From an uncultured Oscillospiraceae bacterium (lineage in GTDB: Bacteria; Bacillota; Clostridia; Oscillospirales; Oscillospiraceae): a DNA stretch of 9,787 bases. Under the pieces are notes generated by a model. The model saw nothing but the letters and a program-made list of their open reading frames with translations. It did not search any database and was not told the DNA's origin. The stretch is taken from contig CAJULZ010000104.1 of NCBI GenBank assembly GCA_910587205.1, positions 1 through 9,787 of the forward strand. The letters are read 5' to 3'. A program made the position numbers and the translations under genes. Of this stretch, positions 1 through 5,758 are shown piece after piece. Every line of letters starts with the position of its first letter. Positions within the stretch are counted from its first letter, which is position 1.

Positions 1-902
1 TTCCACAGGGGGATGGTGTTCACCAGGGAGGACTGGATCTTCTCCAGCATCAGCGTGTCGTTGTTCTGGATCATCCGGGTCTGGGGGCCCATCTGGATGG
101 AGATCATCCGGGTGAGCTCCAGGTCGTGGAGCTTCTTCTCAAAGCGGTTGCACAGGTTGGCGAAATCGTTGTACTTCTGGGCGTCCTCCTGGGAACCGGA
201 GGCCGCCGCCTTCTTGCGCAGTTCCTCCAGCGTCTCGTTCCGGGCCTTCATCAGGGCCTTCTTGCCCGCCAGGATATACATGGTCAGCTCCTTGTAGTAC
301 TTGGTGTTCAGCTCATACATCTGGTCCAGCATGGCAATGTCTTTCATCAGCGTGACCTGGTGGCCCTCCAGGATGGAGGCGATCTTGTCCACGTTGACCT
401 CCGCCTTGTCATAGCTTGCCTTCATGGCGGTGAGCTCATTGCGCTTTTTCTGGAAGAACCCGGCGATGCCCTTCTTCTCCGGCTGGCCGAAGGTTTTCAG
501 CTCCACCACCAGGGAGGACAGGGCCTCGCCCACCTCTCCCAGGTCCTTGGTGCGCACGTTGTTCAGCGCGTTCTCCGAGAAGCCCGCGATGTTCTTCTGG
601 GCCGCCGCGCCGTATTGCAGCACCTGGGTGGAATCGGTGATGTCGATCTTTTCGGAGAAGTCGTTGACCAGCTTCCGTTCCGCCTCGGACAGCTGGCTCT
701 CGTCCAGCTGGATGGCCTGGGCGTCCCGCGCGGCCTGAACCGCCGCGGCGTCCTCCGGGGTGACGCTGTTTTCCAGCGTCAGGGCGGGGGCCTCAGGGGC
801 CTTAGGGACGGCGGCCTCCGCCTCCTTGGCCGCCGCGGCGGCGGCAGCGGAGCCGGTGGGGTCCAGCGTCAACTCGGGCATCATGTTCGTCTCATCATTC
901 AT
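1..902 (-). CDS. telA: TelA-family toxic anion resistance protein (partial, C-terminus off left edge)
   Basis: Reading leftward from the ATG at 902-900 the frame stays open to the window edge, giving 300 codons. The family usually has roughly 350-400 residues, so the C-terminal part is missing. Residues 1-45 are a low-complexity Ala/Glu/Pro stretch, probably disordered. The rest is a helical soluble domain ending in the hallmark run GPQTRMIQNNDTLMLEKIQ followed by VNTIPLW, which is very characteristic of TelA. No signal peptide or membrane span is visible, so it is probably cytoplasmic. The family is linked to tolerance of tellurite and of cell-envelope-active agents, but its biochemistry is unsettled. 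The start is supported by GGGAGGAG (910-917, reverse strand). The ATG overlaps the stop of the upstream small membrane-protein gene by 8 nt, so translation is probably coupled. It is the last visible gene of the xpaC-telA operon. Confidence 0.93.
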   Translation of the reverse strand, partial: MNDETNMMPELTLDPTGSAAAAAAAKEAEAAVPKAPEAPALTLENSVTPEDAAAVQAARDAQAIQLDESQLSEAERKLVNDFSEKIDITDSTQVLQYGAAAQKNIAGFSENALNNVRTKDLGEVGEALSSLVVELKTFGQPEKKGIAGFFQKKRNELTAMKASYDKAEVNVDKIASILEGHQVTLMKDIAMLDQMYELNTKYYKELTMYILAGKKALMKARNETLEELRKKAAASGSQEDAQKYNDFANLCNRFEKKLHDLELTRMISIQMGPQTRMIQNNDTLMLEKIQSSLVNTIPLW

Positions 903-1227
903 GGTTTTTCTCCTCCCAATCGTAGTTGTCGTCATCGTCCGGGAATACGTTGTTCAGGCCGCCGGATCGCAGCACGTCGTTCAGCCCGTCCCCCTGGGGC
1001 GGGCGGCGCCCCGCCGCCGGAGCGCCATGGGGTCCGTCCTCCTCCGGCGTCCTCCGGTAAGCTCTCCAGAAATTGGAGGCGGTGAGCAGGCTCAGCACCA
1101 GCAGGAGCAGTAAAAGCAGGTTGAACTCGGCCAGCCGCCGTACAAACGCCACCGCCATAGACGCGGCGGCTATTGTCCACACGATGGCCAGCACCCGATA
1201 GCCCTTTTTCGTGATCTGCTTTTTCAT
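895..1227 (-). CDS. Small two-span membrane protein between XpaC and TelA
   Basis: This 110-residue protein is not one I can assign to a named family. A basic N-terminus (MKKQITKKG) precedes a likely first membrane span at residues 10-29. A short loop with RR follows, then a Leu-rich second span at about 34-54, then a basic flank (RAYRR). The cytosolic-looking tail has a Pro/Gly-rich middle and ends in a strongly acidic stretch around residues 97-110 (DDDDNYDWEEKNHE). Under the positive-inside rule both ends would face the cytoplasm; this is inference. The ATG lies 10 nt past the xpaC stop, with GAGGGGG overlapping that stop as ribosome binding site. The 3' end overlaps the telA start by 8 nt, so the three genes almost certainly share one mRNA. 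The context suggests an accessory membrane partner of XpaC/TelA. Confidence 0.85.
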   Translation of the reverse strand: MKKQITKKGYRVLAIVWTIAAASMAVAFVRRLAEFNLLLLLLLVLSLLTASNFWRAYRRTPEEDGPHGAPAAGRRPPQGDGLNDVLRSGGLNNVFPDDDDNYDWEEKNHE

Positions 1228-1237
1228 CCCGTCCCCC

Positions 1238-1939
1238 TCACGAGCCGCCCAGCGTCATGCCGCCCAGTCCCTCCTGGGCCAGCATCTGTTCCATCACCTT
1301 GATCTCGGCGGACACATCCAGCGCCTCCTCGCCGTACAGGTCGTCCAGCTGGCGGGTGAAAGCGGTGCAGATGGTGTCCAGCATGTTCTCGATCTTCCCC
1401 TTCGTACCGTCAATGTTGGCCCCGGACACACCGGTGGAGTCCATCCGGTCATAGGCGTTGAGCAGCTTCAGGGTGGTGGGCAGGTAATAGTTCATGAACT
1501 TGCGGATCTGGGGCAGCTTGGACGGCGACGCCACCACCACGTCGATGATCTTGCCGGTGGTGGTCTCCAAGTGGGTGATCTGGGCGGAGATCTTCGCATC
1601 CTTGATGGTGTCGTTCAGCCGCCGCATCTCGGACACGGCTTTCTCCCGCTCATCCAGCAGCGCGTCGATCTCCGGATTTCCAGTGGATTTGGGCTTTTCC
1701 TCTTTCTTCGGCGCGGCCTGGGGCCGGGGCTCCGACCGTGGGATGTCCTGCGCCGTGCCCTGCACCTCGTATCCCCGGTCGGGGAAGATCATCTTACCCA
1801 CGTTATAGGCGATAAAGGAGGCCAGCGCCGCCATAATATAATGGCCCGGCCGGTACAGCGGCGCAAAAAGCGACCACAGCAGCCAGGTGGCTCCGATGAA
1901 ATAAATGGGCAGAACGCTGCGTTTTTTGACATACGACAC
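1238..1939 (-). CDS. xpaC: XpaC-family membrane protein (5-bromo-4-chloroindolyl phosphate hydrolysis family)
   Basis: The product has 233 residues. Two hydrophobic segments near the N-terminus (residues 9-29 and 32-52) form a hairpin anchor. They are followed by a Pro/Lys-rich linker (about 55-85) and a long charged helical domain that includes NPEIDALLDEREKAVSEMRRLN and KFMNYYLPTTLKLLNAYDRM (quoted separately from different places). That second motif, a helical region ending near LDDLYGEEALDVSAEI, is typical of the XpaC/YceG-like family that travels with TelA. The family name comes from an indicator-dye phenotype and does not establish an enzyme activity. I chose the GTG at 1939-1937 because AAGGAG (1948-1953, reverse strand) sits 8 nt upstream. 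The frame is open much further, to 2524, but that part runs antisense through ilvA and lies upstream of the promoter. It heads the xpaC-small protein-telA operon. Confidence 0.9.
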   Translation of the reverse strand: MSYVKKRSVLPIYFIGATWLLWSLFAPLYRPGHYIMAALASFIAYNVGKMIFPDRGYEVQGTAQDIPRSEPRPQAAPKKEEKPKSTGNPEIDALLDEREKAVSEMRRLNDTIKDAKISAQITHLETTTGKIIDVVVASPSKLPQIRKFMNYYLPTTLKLLNAYDRMDSTGVSGANIDGTKGKIENMLDTICTAFTRQLDDLYGEEALDVSAEIKVMEQMLAQEGLGGMTLGGS

Positions 1940-1979
1940 GGCCCCCGCTCCTTCCCGGAAGATAATTTTTGCAGATTCT

Positions 1980-2008
1980 ATTCTACCCCCCACAGCCGTC
2001 AAAGTCAA
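1980..2008 (-). promoter_or_regulatory. Promoter of the xpaC-telA operon
   Basis: On the reverse strand TTGACT (2008-2003) and TAGAAT (1985-1980) are separated by exactly 17 nt, a good match to the housekeeping sigma-A consensus. Transcription would start near 1973, about 35 nt before the GTG of xpaC. A second TAGAAT overlaps at 1980-1975. No terminator or structured leader fits in the short untranslated region. Confidence 0.75.
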
Positions 2009-2039
2009 GAAGAAGGGACCGGGAGCGGTTGACTTTAAC
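1998..2039. repeat. Imperfect inverted repeat carrying both divergent -35 boxes
   Basis: The arms are GTCAAAGTCAA (1998-2008) and TTGACTTTAAC (2029-2039). They are complementary at 10 of 11 positions with a 20-bp spacer (2009-2028). Each arm contains the -35 hexamer of one divergent promoter, so part of the symmetry follows from two opposed TTGACT boxes. The match continues past the hexamers by five more bases with one mismatch, which leaves room for a shared operator. Either reading is inference. Confidence 0.5.
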
Positions 2040-2057
2040 AAAATCTTCATGTAGAAT
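2029..2057 (+). promoter_or_regulatory. Promoter of the threonine ammonia-lyase gene
   Basis: TTGACT (2029-2034) and TAGAAT (2052-2057) are spaced by 17 nt. The predicted start site is near 2064, about 30 nt before the first ATG. The hexamers and spacing are identical to those of the opposing xpaC promoter, and the two -35 boxes lie 20 bp apart. Confidence 0.8.
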
Positions 2058-2092
2058 AAGATGCTAAAATGAGATAAGGGAGTCCTTCCACC

Positions 2093-3316
2093 ATGATGAC
2101 GCTGAACGATTTCAAGGCGGCGCGGAAAACCCTGGACGGCGTTCTTCACCCCACCGACCTGATTTACAGTCCCTTTTTCACAAAAGCTACCGGCAATCAG
2201 GTCTACATCAAGCCGGAGAATATGCAGGTGACGGGGGCCTATAAGATCCGGGGCGCCTACTTCAAGTGCTCCACCCTCTCCGAGGAGGAGAAAGCCCGGG
2301 GCCTGGTCACCGCCTCCGCCGGCAACCACGCCCAGGGCGTAGCCTACGCCGCCCAGGCGGCGGGCGTCCAGGCCACCATCGTCATGCCCACCACCACCCC
2401 CCTGGTGAAGGTGAACAACACCAAGGACTATGGGGCCAAGGTGGCGCTCCACGGCGAGACCTTTGACGACGCGGCGGCTCTGGCCGCCAAGCTGAGCGAG
2501 GAGGAGGGGCTCACCTATGTCCACCCCTTCAACGACCTCACGGTCTCCACCGGCCAGGGCACCATCGCCTATGAGATCTTCAAGGACCTGCCCGACGTGG
2601 ATGTGATTTTAGTGCCCGTTGGGGGCGGCGGGCTGGCCGCGGGCGTGTCTACCCTGGCCAAGCTGCTCAACCCCTCGGTGCGGGTGATCGGCGTAGAGCC
2701 CTCCGGGGCGGCATCCATGAAGGCCAGCCTGGAGGCCGGGCACGTGGTCACGCTGGATAAAGTGACCACCATCGCCGACGGCGTGGCGGTGAAGACCCCG
2801 GGGGACCAGGTGTTCCCCTATATCCGGCAGAATGTGGACGGCATCCTCACCATCGACGACGACGAGCTGGTGGACGCTTTCCTGGACGTGATGGAGAAGC
2901 ACAAAATGGTGGTGGAAAACGCGGGACTGCTCACCATCGCCGCCCTGGCCCATCTGGAGCCCCGGGGGGAAAACGTGGTAAGCGTGCTGTCCGGCGGCAA
3001 TATGGACGTGATTACCATCTCCTCTCTGGTGCAGCACGGGCTGATCAACCGGGGGCGCATTTTCACCTTTTCCGTGCAGCTCCCCGACCGCCCCGGAGAA
3101 CTGCTGCGCATCGCCGACCTGGTGGCCAAGCTCAATGGCAACATCATCAAACTGGACCACAACCAGTTTGTCAATATTAACCGCCAGGCCGGGGTGGAGC
3201 TGAAGGTGACGCTGGAAGCCTTCGGCCGCAGCCATAAGGCGGAGATTATGGACGCCCTGCGTCAGGAGGGCTACCAGGTCCGGGAGGTCCCCCCCAGCGG
3301 CACCATCACCGGCTGA
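2093..3316 (+). CDS. ilvA: Threonine ammonia-lyase (threonine dehydratase), ACT-domain form
   Basis: This 407-residue PLP enzyme converts L-threonine to 2-oxobutanoate and ammonia in the cytoplasm, the first committed step toward isoleucine, or a catabolic step. The PLP lysine is K51 in TGAYKIRGA. SAGNHAQG (75-82) holds the cofactor-contacting Asn78, and the PLP phosphate loop is GGGGL at 177-181. The cofactor-binding SGGNMD motif lies near residue 300. From about residue 321 (RIFTFSVQLPDRPGELLRIA) to the end there is one ACT-type regulatory domain. The length and single ACT domain match the medium form of the family, rather than the roughly 500-residue biosynthetic form with two ACT-like modules. 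I cannot tell a catabolic (TdcB-like) role from a biosynthetic one; no other branched-chain genes are nearby. Two ATGs stand in tandem (2093 and 2096), with AAGGGAG about 10 nt upstream of the first. It is probably a single-gene transcript. Confidence 0.95.
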   Translation: MMTLNDFKAARKTLDGVLHPTDLIYSPFFTKATGNQVYIKPENMQVTGAYKIRGAYFKCSTLSEEEKARGLVTASAGNHAQGVAYAAQAAGVQATIVMPTTTPLVKVNNTKDYGAKVALHGETFDDAAALAAKLSEEEGLTYVHPFNDLTVSTGQGTIAYEIFKDLPDVDVILVPVGGGGLAAGVSTLAKLLNPSVRVIGVEPSGAASMKASLEAGHVVTLDKVTTIADGVAVKTPGDQVFPYIRQNVDGILTIDDDELVDAFLDVMEKHKMVVENAGLLTIAALAHLEPRGENVVSVLSGGNMDVITISSLVQHGLINRGRIFTFSVQLPDRPGELLRIADLVAKLNGNIIKLDHNQFVNINRQAGVELKVTLEAFGRSHKAEIMDALRQEGYQVREVPPSGTITG

Positions 3317-3339
3317 GGCCGGGCCGGCGGGAACAAGCT

Positions 3340-3368
3340 CCCCCCGCCGCCCAGAGGGCGGCGGGGGG
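3340..3368 (+). terminator. G/C-only hairpin after ilvA, probable terminator
   Basis: CCCCCCGCCGCCC (3340-3352) pairs perfectly over 13 bp with GGGCGGCGGGGGG (3356-3368) around a 3-nt AGA loop, 24 nt after the ilvA stop. Its position fits a transcription terminator, but only TATT follows and there is no U-run. It may therefore be a weak or factor-dependent terminator, or an mRNA-stabilising 3' stem. Confidence 0.55.
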
Positions 3369-3530
3369 TATTCAGGTGCGGTGCGCCGTCGGCCGGGGCG
3401 GGCGCGGGCGCGGGAGAGCCTCCCGGCCGGCAGCCGCGGCGGTTTCCGCGTGCCCTATCCTATGTGGCCGGGGCGCGGCCGGTGTGCGGCCCAGACAGCC
3501 CCCGCCGCCCTGTCCACACCAATCAACTCC
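3369..3530 (+). other. Very G/C-rich non-coding stretch with hairpins upstream of rpe
   Basis: I see no supported gene between the ilvA hairpin and the rpe ribosome binding site. The stretch is clearly richer in G+C than its surroundings. It contains one hairpin with 8-bp perfect arms (CGGCCGGG 3390-3397, CCCGGCCG 3422-3429, extendable to 3388-3431) and a smaller one (GGCCG 3466-3470, CGGCC 3476-3480). No convincing -35/-10 pair is present, so the transcription start of the rpe cluster is unresolved. The rpe reading frame is open through here but lacks the expected protein start and ribosome binding site. Confidence 0.5.
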
Positions 3531-3548
3531 AAAAAGGAGGCCATCGGC

Positions 3549-4193
3549 ATGGTCAAAGTAGCGCCTTCCATCCTTTCCGCCGATTTTTGCAATTTGGAGC
3601 GGGACATTGAGCGCGTGTCCGCGGCGGACTGGCTCCACGTGGACGTGATGGACGGGGCTTTCGTCCCCAACATCACCATCGGCGTACCCGTGGTCCAGTC
3701 CATACGGAACCACACGGACATGTTCCTGGACGTGCACCTGATGATCGACAAGCCCGCCCGGTACATTGAACAGTTCGCCAAGGCGGGGGCGGACCTGCTC
3801 AGCGTCCACCTGGAGGCCGACCACCCCGCCCGCATCGCCGACGCCCTGCGGACCATGGGGGACAACGGAGTGAAAAAGGCGGTGGCCCTGCGGCCCATCA
3901 CAGCGGCAAGCGCCGTGCTGCCCTACATCGAACAGCTGGACATGGTGCTGGTGATGACGGTGGAGCCGGGGTTCGGCGGGCAGAAGTTCATGGAACAGCA
4001 GCTTGACACCATCCGGCAGGTGCGGGCCATTATCGACAAGTATAACCCCGCCTGCGAGCTGGAGGTGGACGGCGGCATCGCCCCCGGCACCGCCGAAAAG
4101 GTGGTCCAGGCCGGGGCCACCGTGCTGGTGGCGGGCTCGGCGGTGTACGGCGCGGCCGACCCGGCGGCGGCCATCGCCGCCCTGCGGAGGTAG
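3549..4193 (+). CDS. rpe: Ribulose-phosphate 3-epimerase
   Basis: The 214-residue TIM-barrel enzyme interconverts D-ribulose 5-phosphate and D-xylulose 5-phosphate in the non-oxidative pentose phosphate pathway. The N-terminal strand APSILSADF is diagnostic. The divalent-metal and catalytic residues are all present: H30 and D32 in WLHVDVMDG, H63 in LDVHLMI, and D174 in LEVDGGI. The phosphate-binding loops VEPGFGGQKF (138-147) and VAGSAVYG near the C-terminus are also intact. The segment equivalent to the common LNPATP reads LRPITA, a conservative oddity. The start is fixed by AAAAAGGAGG (3531-3540), 8 nt before the ATG; earlier in-frame starts lack such a site. The next gene begins 4 nt after the stop, so this is the first visible gene of a four-gene cluster. 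Confidence 0.96.
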   Translation: MVKVAPSILSADFCNLERDIERVSAADWLHVDVMDGAFVPNITIGVPVVQSIRNHTDMFLDVHLMIDKPARYIEQFAKAGADLLSVHLEADHPARIADALRTMGDNGVKKAVALRPITAASAVLPYIEQLDMVLVMTVEPGFGGQKFMEQQLDTIRQVRAIIDKYNPACELEVDGGIAPGTAEKVVQAGATVLVAGSAVYGAADPAAAIAALRR

Positions 4194-4197
4194 AGGA

Positions 4198-4641
4198 ATG
4201 ACGTACCGGTTGGAGGAACAACGGTCGGAAAGCGGCCTGCTGGAGCGGATTCTGGCCTACGAGGATCAGGCCGTCCAGGCGCTGACCCAGCAGATCCAGA
4301 CCACCCCCGGCCTACAGGCCATTCCCGGCCTCAGCTTTCGGGCCGAATTGCGCCAAACAAAAAGCGCCCGCACTGGCCCCAGCTCCCCCATCCGGCTGGC
4401 GGAGCTGAAAAGGGTTCCTCGGTACTATTTCAGCTCCTTTGAGCTGTCGGTTTTTTGTGACGGCAAGCCGCTGGCGGAGGCCTGCCCTGACGGCATCATG
4501 AGCCTGTTCTCCGCGTTTGTCCCGCTGGTCTGCGCCAACCGGGACGAGGTGCTCTGGTATGATTACCAGACGGATTTTCCCCCGGAGCTTGCCGCACTGA
4601 CCCAGCGTCTCGCCCACACTTTCCCCGGTGGGACCACATAA
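4198..4641 (+). CDS. Uncharacterised 147-residue protein between rpe and recR
   Basis: I do not recognise this family. The protein looks soluble, with no signal peptide or clear membrane span. An acidic, Gln-rich N-terminal helix (LLERILAYEDQAVQALTQQ) leads into a Pro/Gly region. A basic patch follows (LAELKRVPRYYF), then a strand-like segment (FELSVFCDGKPL), a hydrophobic stretch (GIMSLFSAFVPLVC) and a final acidic/aromatic helix (EVLWYDYQTDFPPELAALTQ). Only two Cys-containing segments occur and they form no metal-binding pattern. It is probably real: GGAGG (4186-4190) overlaps the end of rpe, the start is 4 nt past the rpe stop, and the gene ends 33 nt before recR. Codon use looks slightly less G/C-biased than in rpe or recR. 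The function is unknown, and shared transcription with rpe and recR does not by itself define it. Confidence 0.8.
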   Translation: MTYRLEEQRSESGLLERILAYEDQAVQALTQQIQTTPGLQAIPGLSFRAELRQTKSARTGPSSPIRLAELKRVPRYYFSSFELSVFCDGKPLAEACPDGIMSLFSAFVPLVCANRDEVLWYDYQTDFPPELAALTQRLAHTFPGGTT

Positions 4642-4674
4642 AACCAACACACCCCTTGCTTTGGAGGTTTTACC

Positions 4675-5277
4675 ATGGACTATTTCCCCGCCGCCTTAGA
4701 AAATCTAGTGGAGCAGTTCGCCAAGCTGCCCGGCGTGGGCCGCAAGAGCGCCCAGCGGCTGGCTTTCTATATCCTGGACCAGCCCGACCAGACTGCCCAG
4801 GACTTCGCCGCCGCCCTGCTGAACGCGAAAAAATCCATCGGCTGCTGCCCCGTGTGCCAAAACCTCACCGACGGCGACGGCCAGTGCCTCATCTGCGCCT
4901 CCTCCAAGCGGGACCACGCCACCGTGTGCGTGGTGGCCGACCCCAAGGACGTGGTGGCCATGGAGCGCTCCCGGGAATACGGCGGGCTGTACCACGTGCT
5001 CCACGGGGTGATCTCCCCCATGAACCACGTGGGGCCGGACGAGCTGCGCATCCAGCAGCTGGTGGAGCGGGTGGCGGCGGGCGGAATTGAGGAGGTCATC
5101 ATGGCCACCAACCCGGACACCGAGGGGGAGACCACCGCCATGTACCTGTCCCGGCTGCTCAAGCCCTTTGGGGTAAAGACCACCCGCCTGGCCTACGGCA
5201 TCCCGGTGGGCAGCCATCTGGAGTTTGCCGACGACGCCACCCTCATGCGGGCCTTGGAAGGACGTAGGGAAATTTGA
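4675..5277 (+). CDS. recR: Recombination mediator protein RecR
   Basis: RecR (200 residues, the usual length) works with RecF and RecO to load RecA onto SSB-coated single-stranded DNA at gaps. The N-terminal helix-hairpin-helix reads LVEQFAKLPGVGRKSAQRLA (residues 11-30). The C4 zinc finger is C58-x2-C61 and C71-x2-C74, with the family-typical NLTD between the pairs. The Toprim domain follows from about residue 80 (TVCVVADPKDVVAMER) and includes the conserved ATNPDTEGETTAMYL block near residues 143-157. The C-terminal GIPVGSHLEFADDATL region is also typical. GGAGG (4663-4667) lies 7 nt before the ATG. In many bacteria recR follows dnaX and ybaB; here the upstream genes are rpe and an unknown protein. 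It is probably co-transcribed with them and with the YciI-like gene 22 nt downstream. Confidence 0.97.
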   Translation: MDYFPAALENLVEQFAKLPGVGRKSAQRLAFYILDQPDQTAQDFAAALLNAKKSIGCCPVCQNLTDGDGQCLICASSKRDHATVCVVADPKDVVAMERSREYGGLYHVLHGVISPMNHVGPDELRIQQLVERVAAGGIEEVIMATNPDTEGETTAMYLSRLLKPFGVKTTRLAYGIPVGSHLEFADDATLMRALEGRREI

Positions 5278-5299
5278 CACGTAAAAAGGGGAGCTTTCT

Positions 5300-5599
5300 A
5301 TGGAAAAATGGCTGTATGTGATGTTTATTGAGAAGACCAAGACCTACAACCGGCTGACCAAGGCCGCCGTGGAGCGCCATGTGGCCAATATCAGAGCCCT
5401 GGACGACGCGGGGCATTTGGAGCTGTGCGGCGTGTTCAAGGGCTACCCCGGCGTGGCAGGCATGTACATTCTGCGGGCCGGGAGCTATGAGCAGGCCGAG
5501 GAGCTCTGCAAACGGGAGCCCCTGGTGACGGAGGGTTTCGCCACTTATAAGCTGAAAGCCTTACAAGTGGCCGACCGGGGCAACAATTATCTGCTTTAA
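5300..5599 (+). CDS. YciI-like (YCII domain) small protein
   Basis: This 99-residue protein fits the ferredoxin-like YCII fold. An N-terminal strand (KWLYVMFIEKT) is followed by a helix with HVANIRALDDAGHL, the strand LCGVFKG, the segment GMYILRAGSYEQAEELCKREPLV and a C-terminal strand. In the family a His in the first helix and an Asp about ten residues later form the likely active site; H27 and D35/D36 are at those places here. The cellular role of most YciI-like proteins is unknown. AAGGGGAG (5286-5293) precedes the ATG at a normal distance. The gene lies 22 nt after recR and 48 nt before an intrinsic terminator, so it appears to close the rpe-recR cluster. The family assignment is from motif recognition only. 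Confidence 0.8.
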   Translation: MEKWLYVMFIEKTKTYNRLTKAAVERHVANIRALDDAGHLELCGVFKGYPGVAGMYILRAGSYEQAEELCKREPLVTEGFATYKLKALQVADRGNNYLL

Positions 5600-5647
5600 G
5601 CGGGCGCGGCAATTTGATACAGATTTAACAAAAATCCGGGCGCAGAA

Positions 5648-5676
5648 GCGGAAATTTTTTCGTTTCCGCGCCTTTT
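5648..5676 (+). terminator. Intrinsic terminator of the rpe-recR cluster
   Basis: GCGGAAA (5648-5654) pairs with TTTCCGC (5663-5669) around an 8-nt loop. The stem can extend by GGC/GCC across a bulge, and CTTTT plus a further pyrimidine-rich run follow. It lies 48 nt past the YciI-like stop and just ahead of the fbp promoter, separating the two transcripts. Confidence 0.7.
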
Positions 5677-5693
5677 GCCCTTTCTTTTTCCCC

Positions 5694-5730
5694 GCAGATG
5701 TGCCATAATATCCTTATCCAACACATCTGC
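5694..5730. repeat. Perfect 9-bp inverted repeat around the fbp -10 region (putative operator)
   Basis: GCAGATGTG (5694-5702) and CACATCTGC (5722-5730) are perfectly complementary with a 19-bp spacer. The left arm ends on the TG of the extended -10, and the right arm covers the expected start site and first transcribed bases. Because the left arm lies upstream of the predicted start, the pair would act as DNA rather than as an RNA hairpin. The regulator is unknown, and the sequence does not match the CcpA cre consensus. Confidence 0.55.
5701..5709 (+). promoter_or_regulatory. Extended -10 promoter of fbp
   Basis: TGCCATAAT (5701-5709) is a TGn extended -10 with the hexamer CATAAT. The -35 position 17 nt upstream (TTTCTT, 5681-5686) is poor, which is common for extended -10 promoters and for regulated ones. 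The predicted start near 5716 leaves a 5' untranslated region of about 43 nt ending in the fbp ribosome binding site. Confidence 0.55.
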
Positions 5731-5758
5731 CTGAACCATACAGAGGAGGGACCTGTCC

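Noticed and set aside
815..860. GCC/GCG tandem-like repeat
   Set aside because: It encodes the poly-Ala/Glu linker at the TelA N-terminus and needs no separate explanation as a repeat element.
126..1085. Long rightward open frame of 319 codons
   Set aside because: It runs antisense to telA and the small membrane-protein gene. Its product is low-complexity Leu/Gly/Arg/His-rich, as expected from antisense of G/C-rich codons, and it has no ribosome binding site.
1211..2032. Rightward open frame of 273 codons opposite xpaC
   Set aside because: His/Gly/Leu-rich shadow of the XpaC coding strand, with no recognisable domain.
1940..2524. N-terminal extension of XpaC to an ATG at 2524
   Set aside because: It would cover the xpaC promoter and run antisense through ilvA. 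The GTG at 1939 has a well-placed AAGGAG and gives the family-typical N-terminal membrane hairpin.
2609..3235. Leftward open frame of 208 codons inside ilvA
   Set aside because: Antisense shadow of a well-supported enzyme gene, with no ribosome binding site or domain.
3381..3548. Longer start for rpe at 3381
   Set aside because: It would add 56 Arg/Ala/Pro-rich residues not found in the epimerase family. The ATG at 3549 has a perfect AAGGAGG.
4003..4197. Longer start for the protein between rpe and recR
   Set aside because: The extra 65 codons overlap the rpe active-site coding region and are Pro/Arg-rich. The ATG at 4198 has GGAGG at proper spacing.
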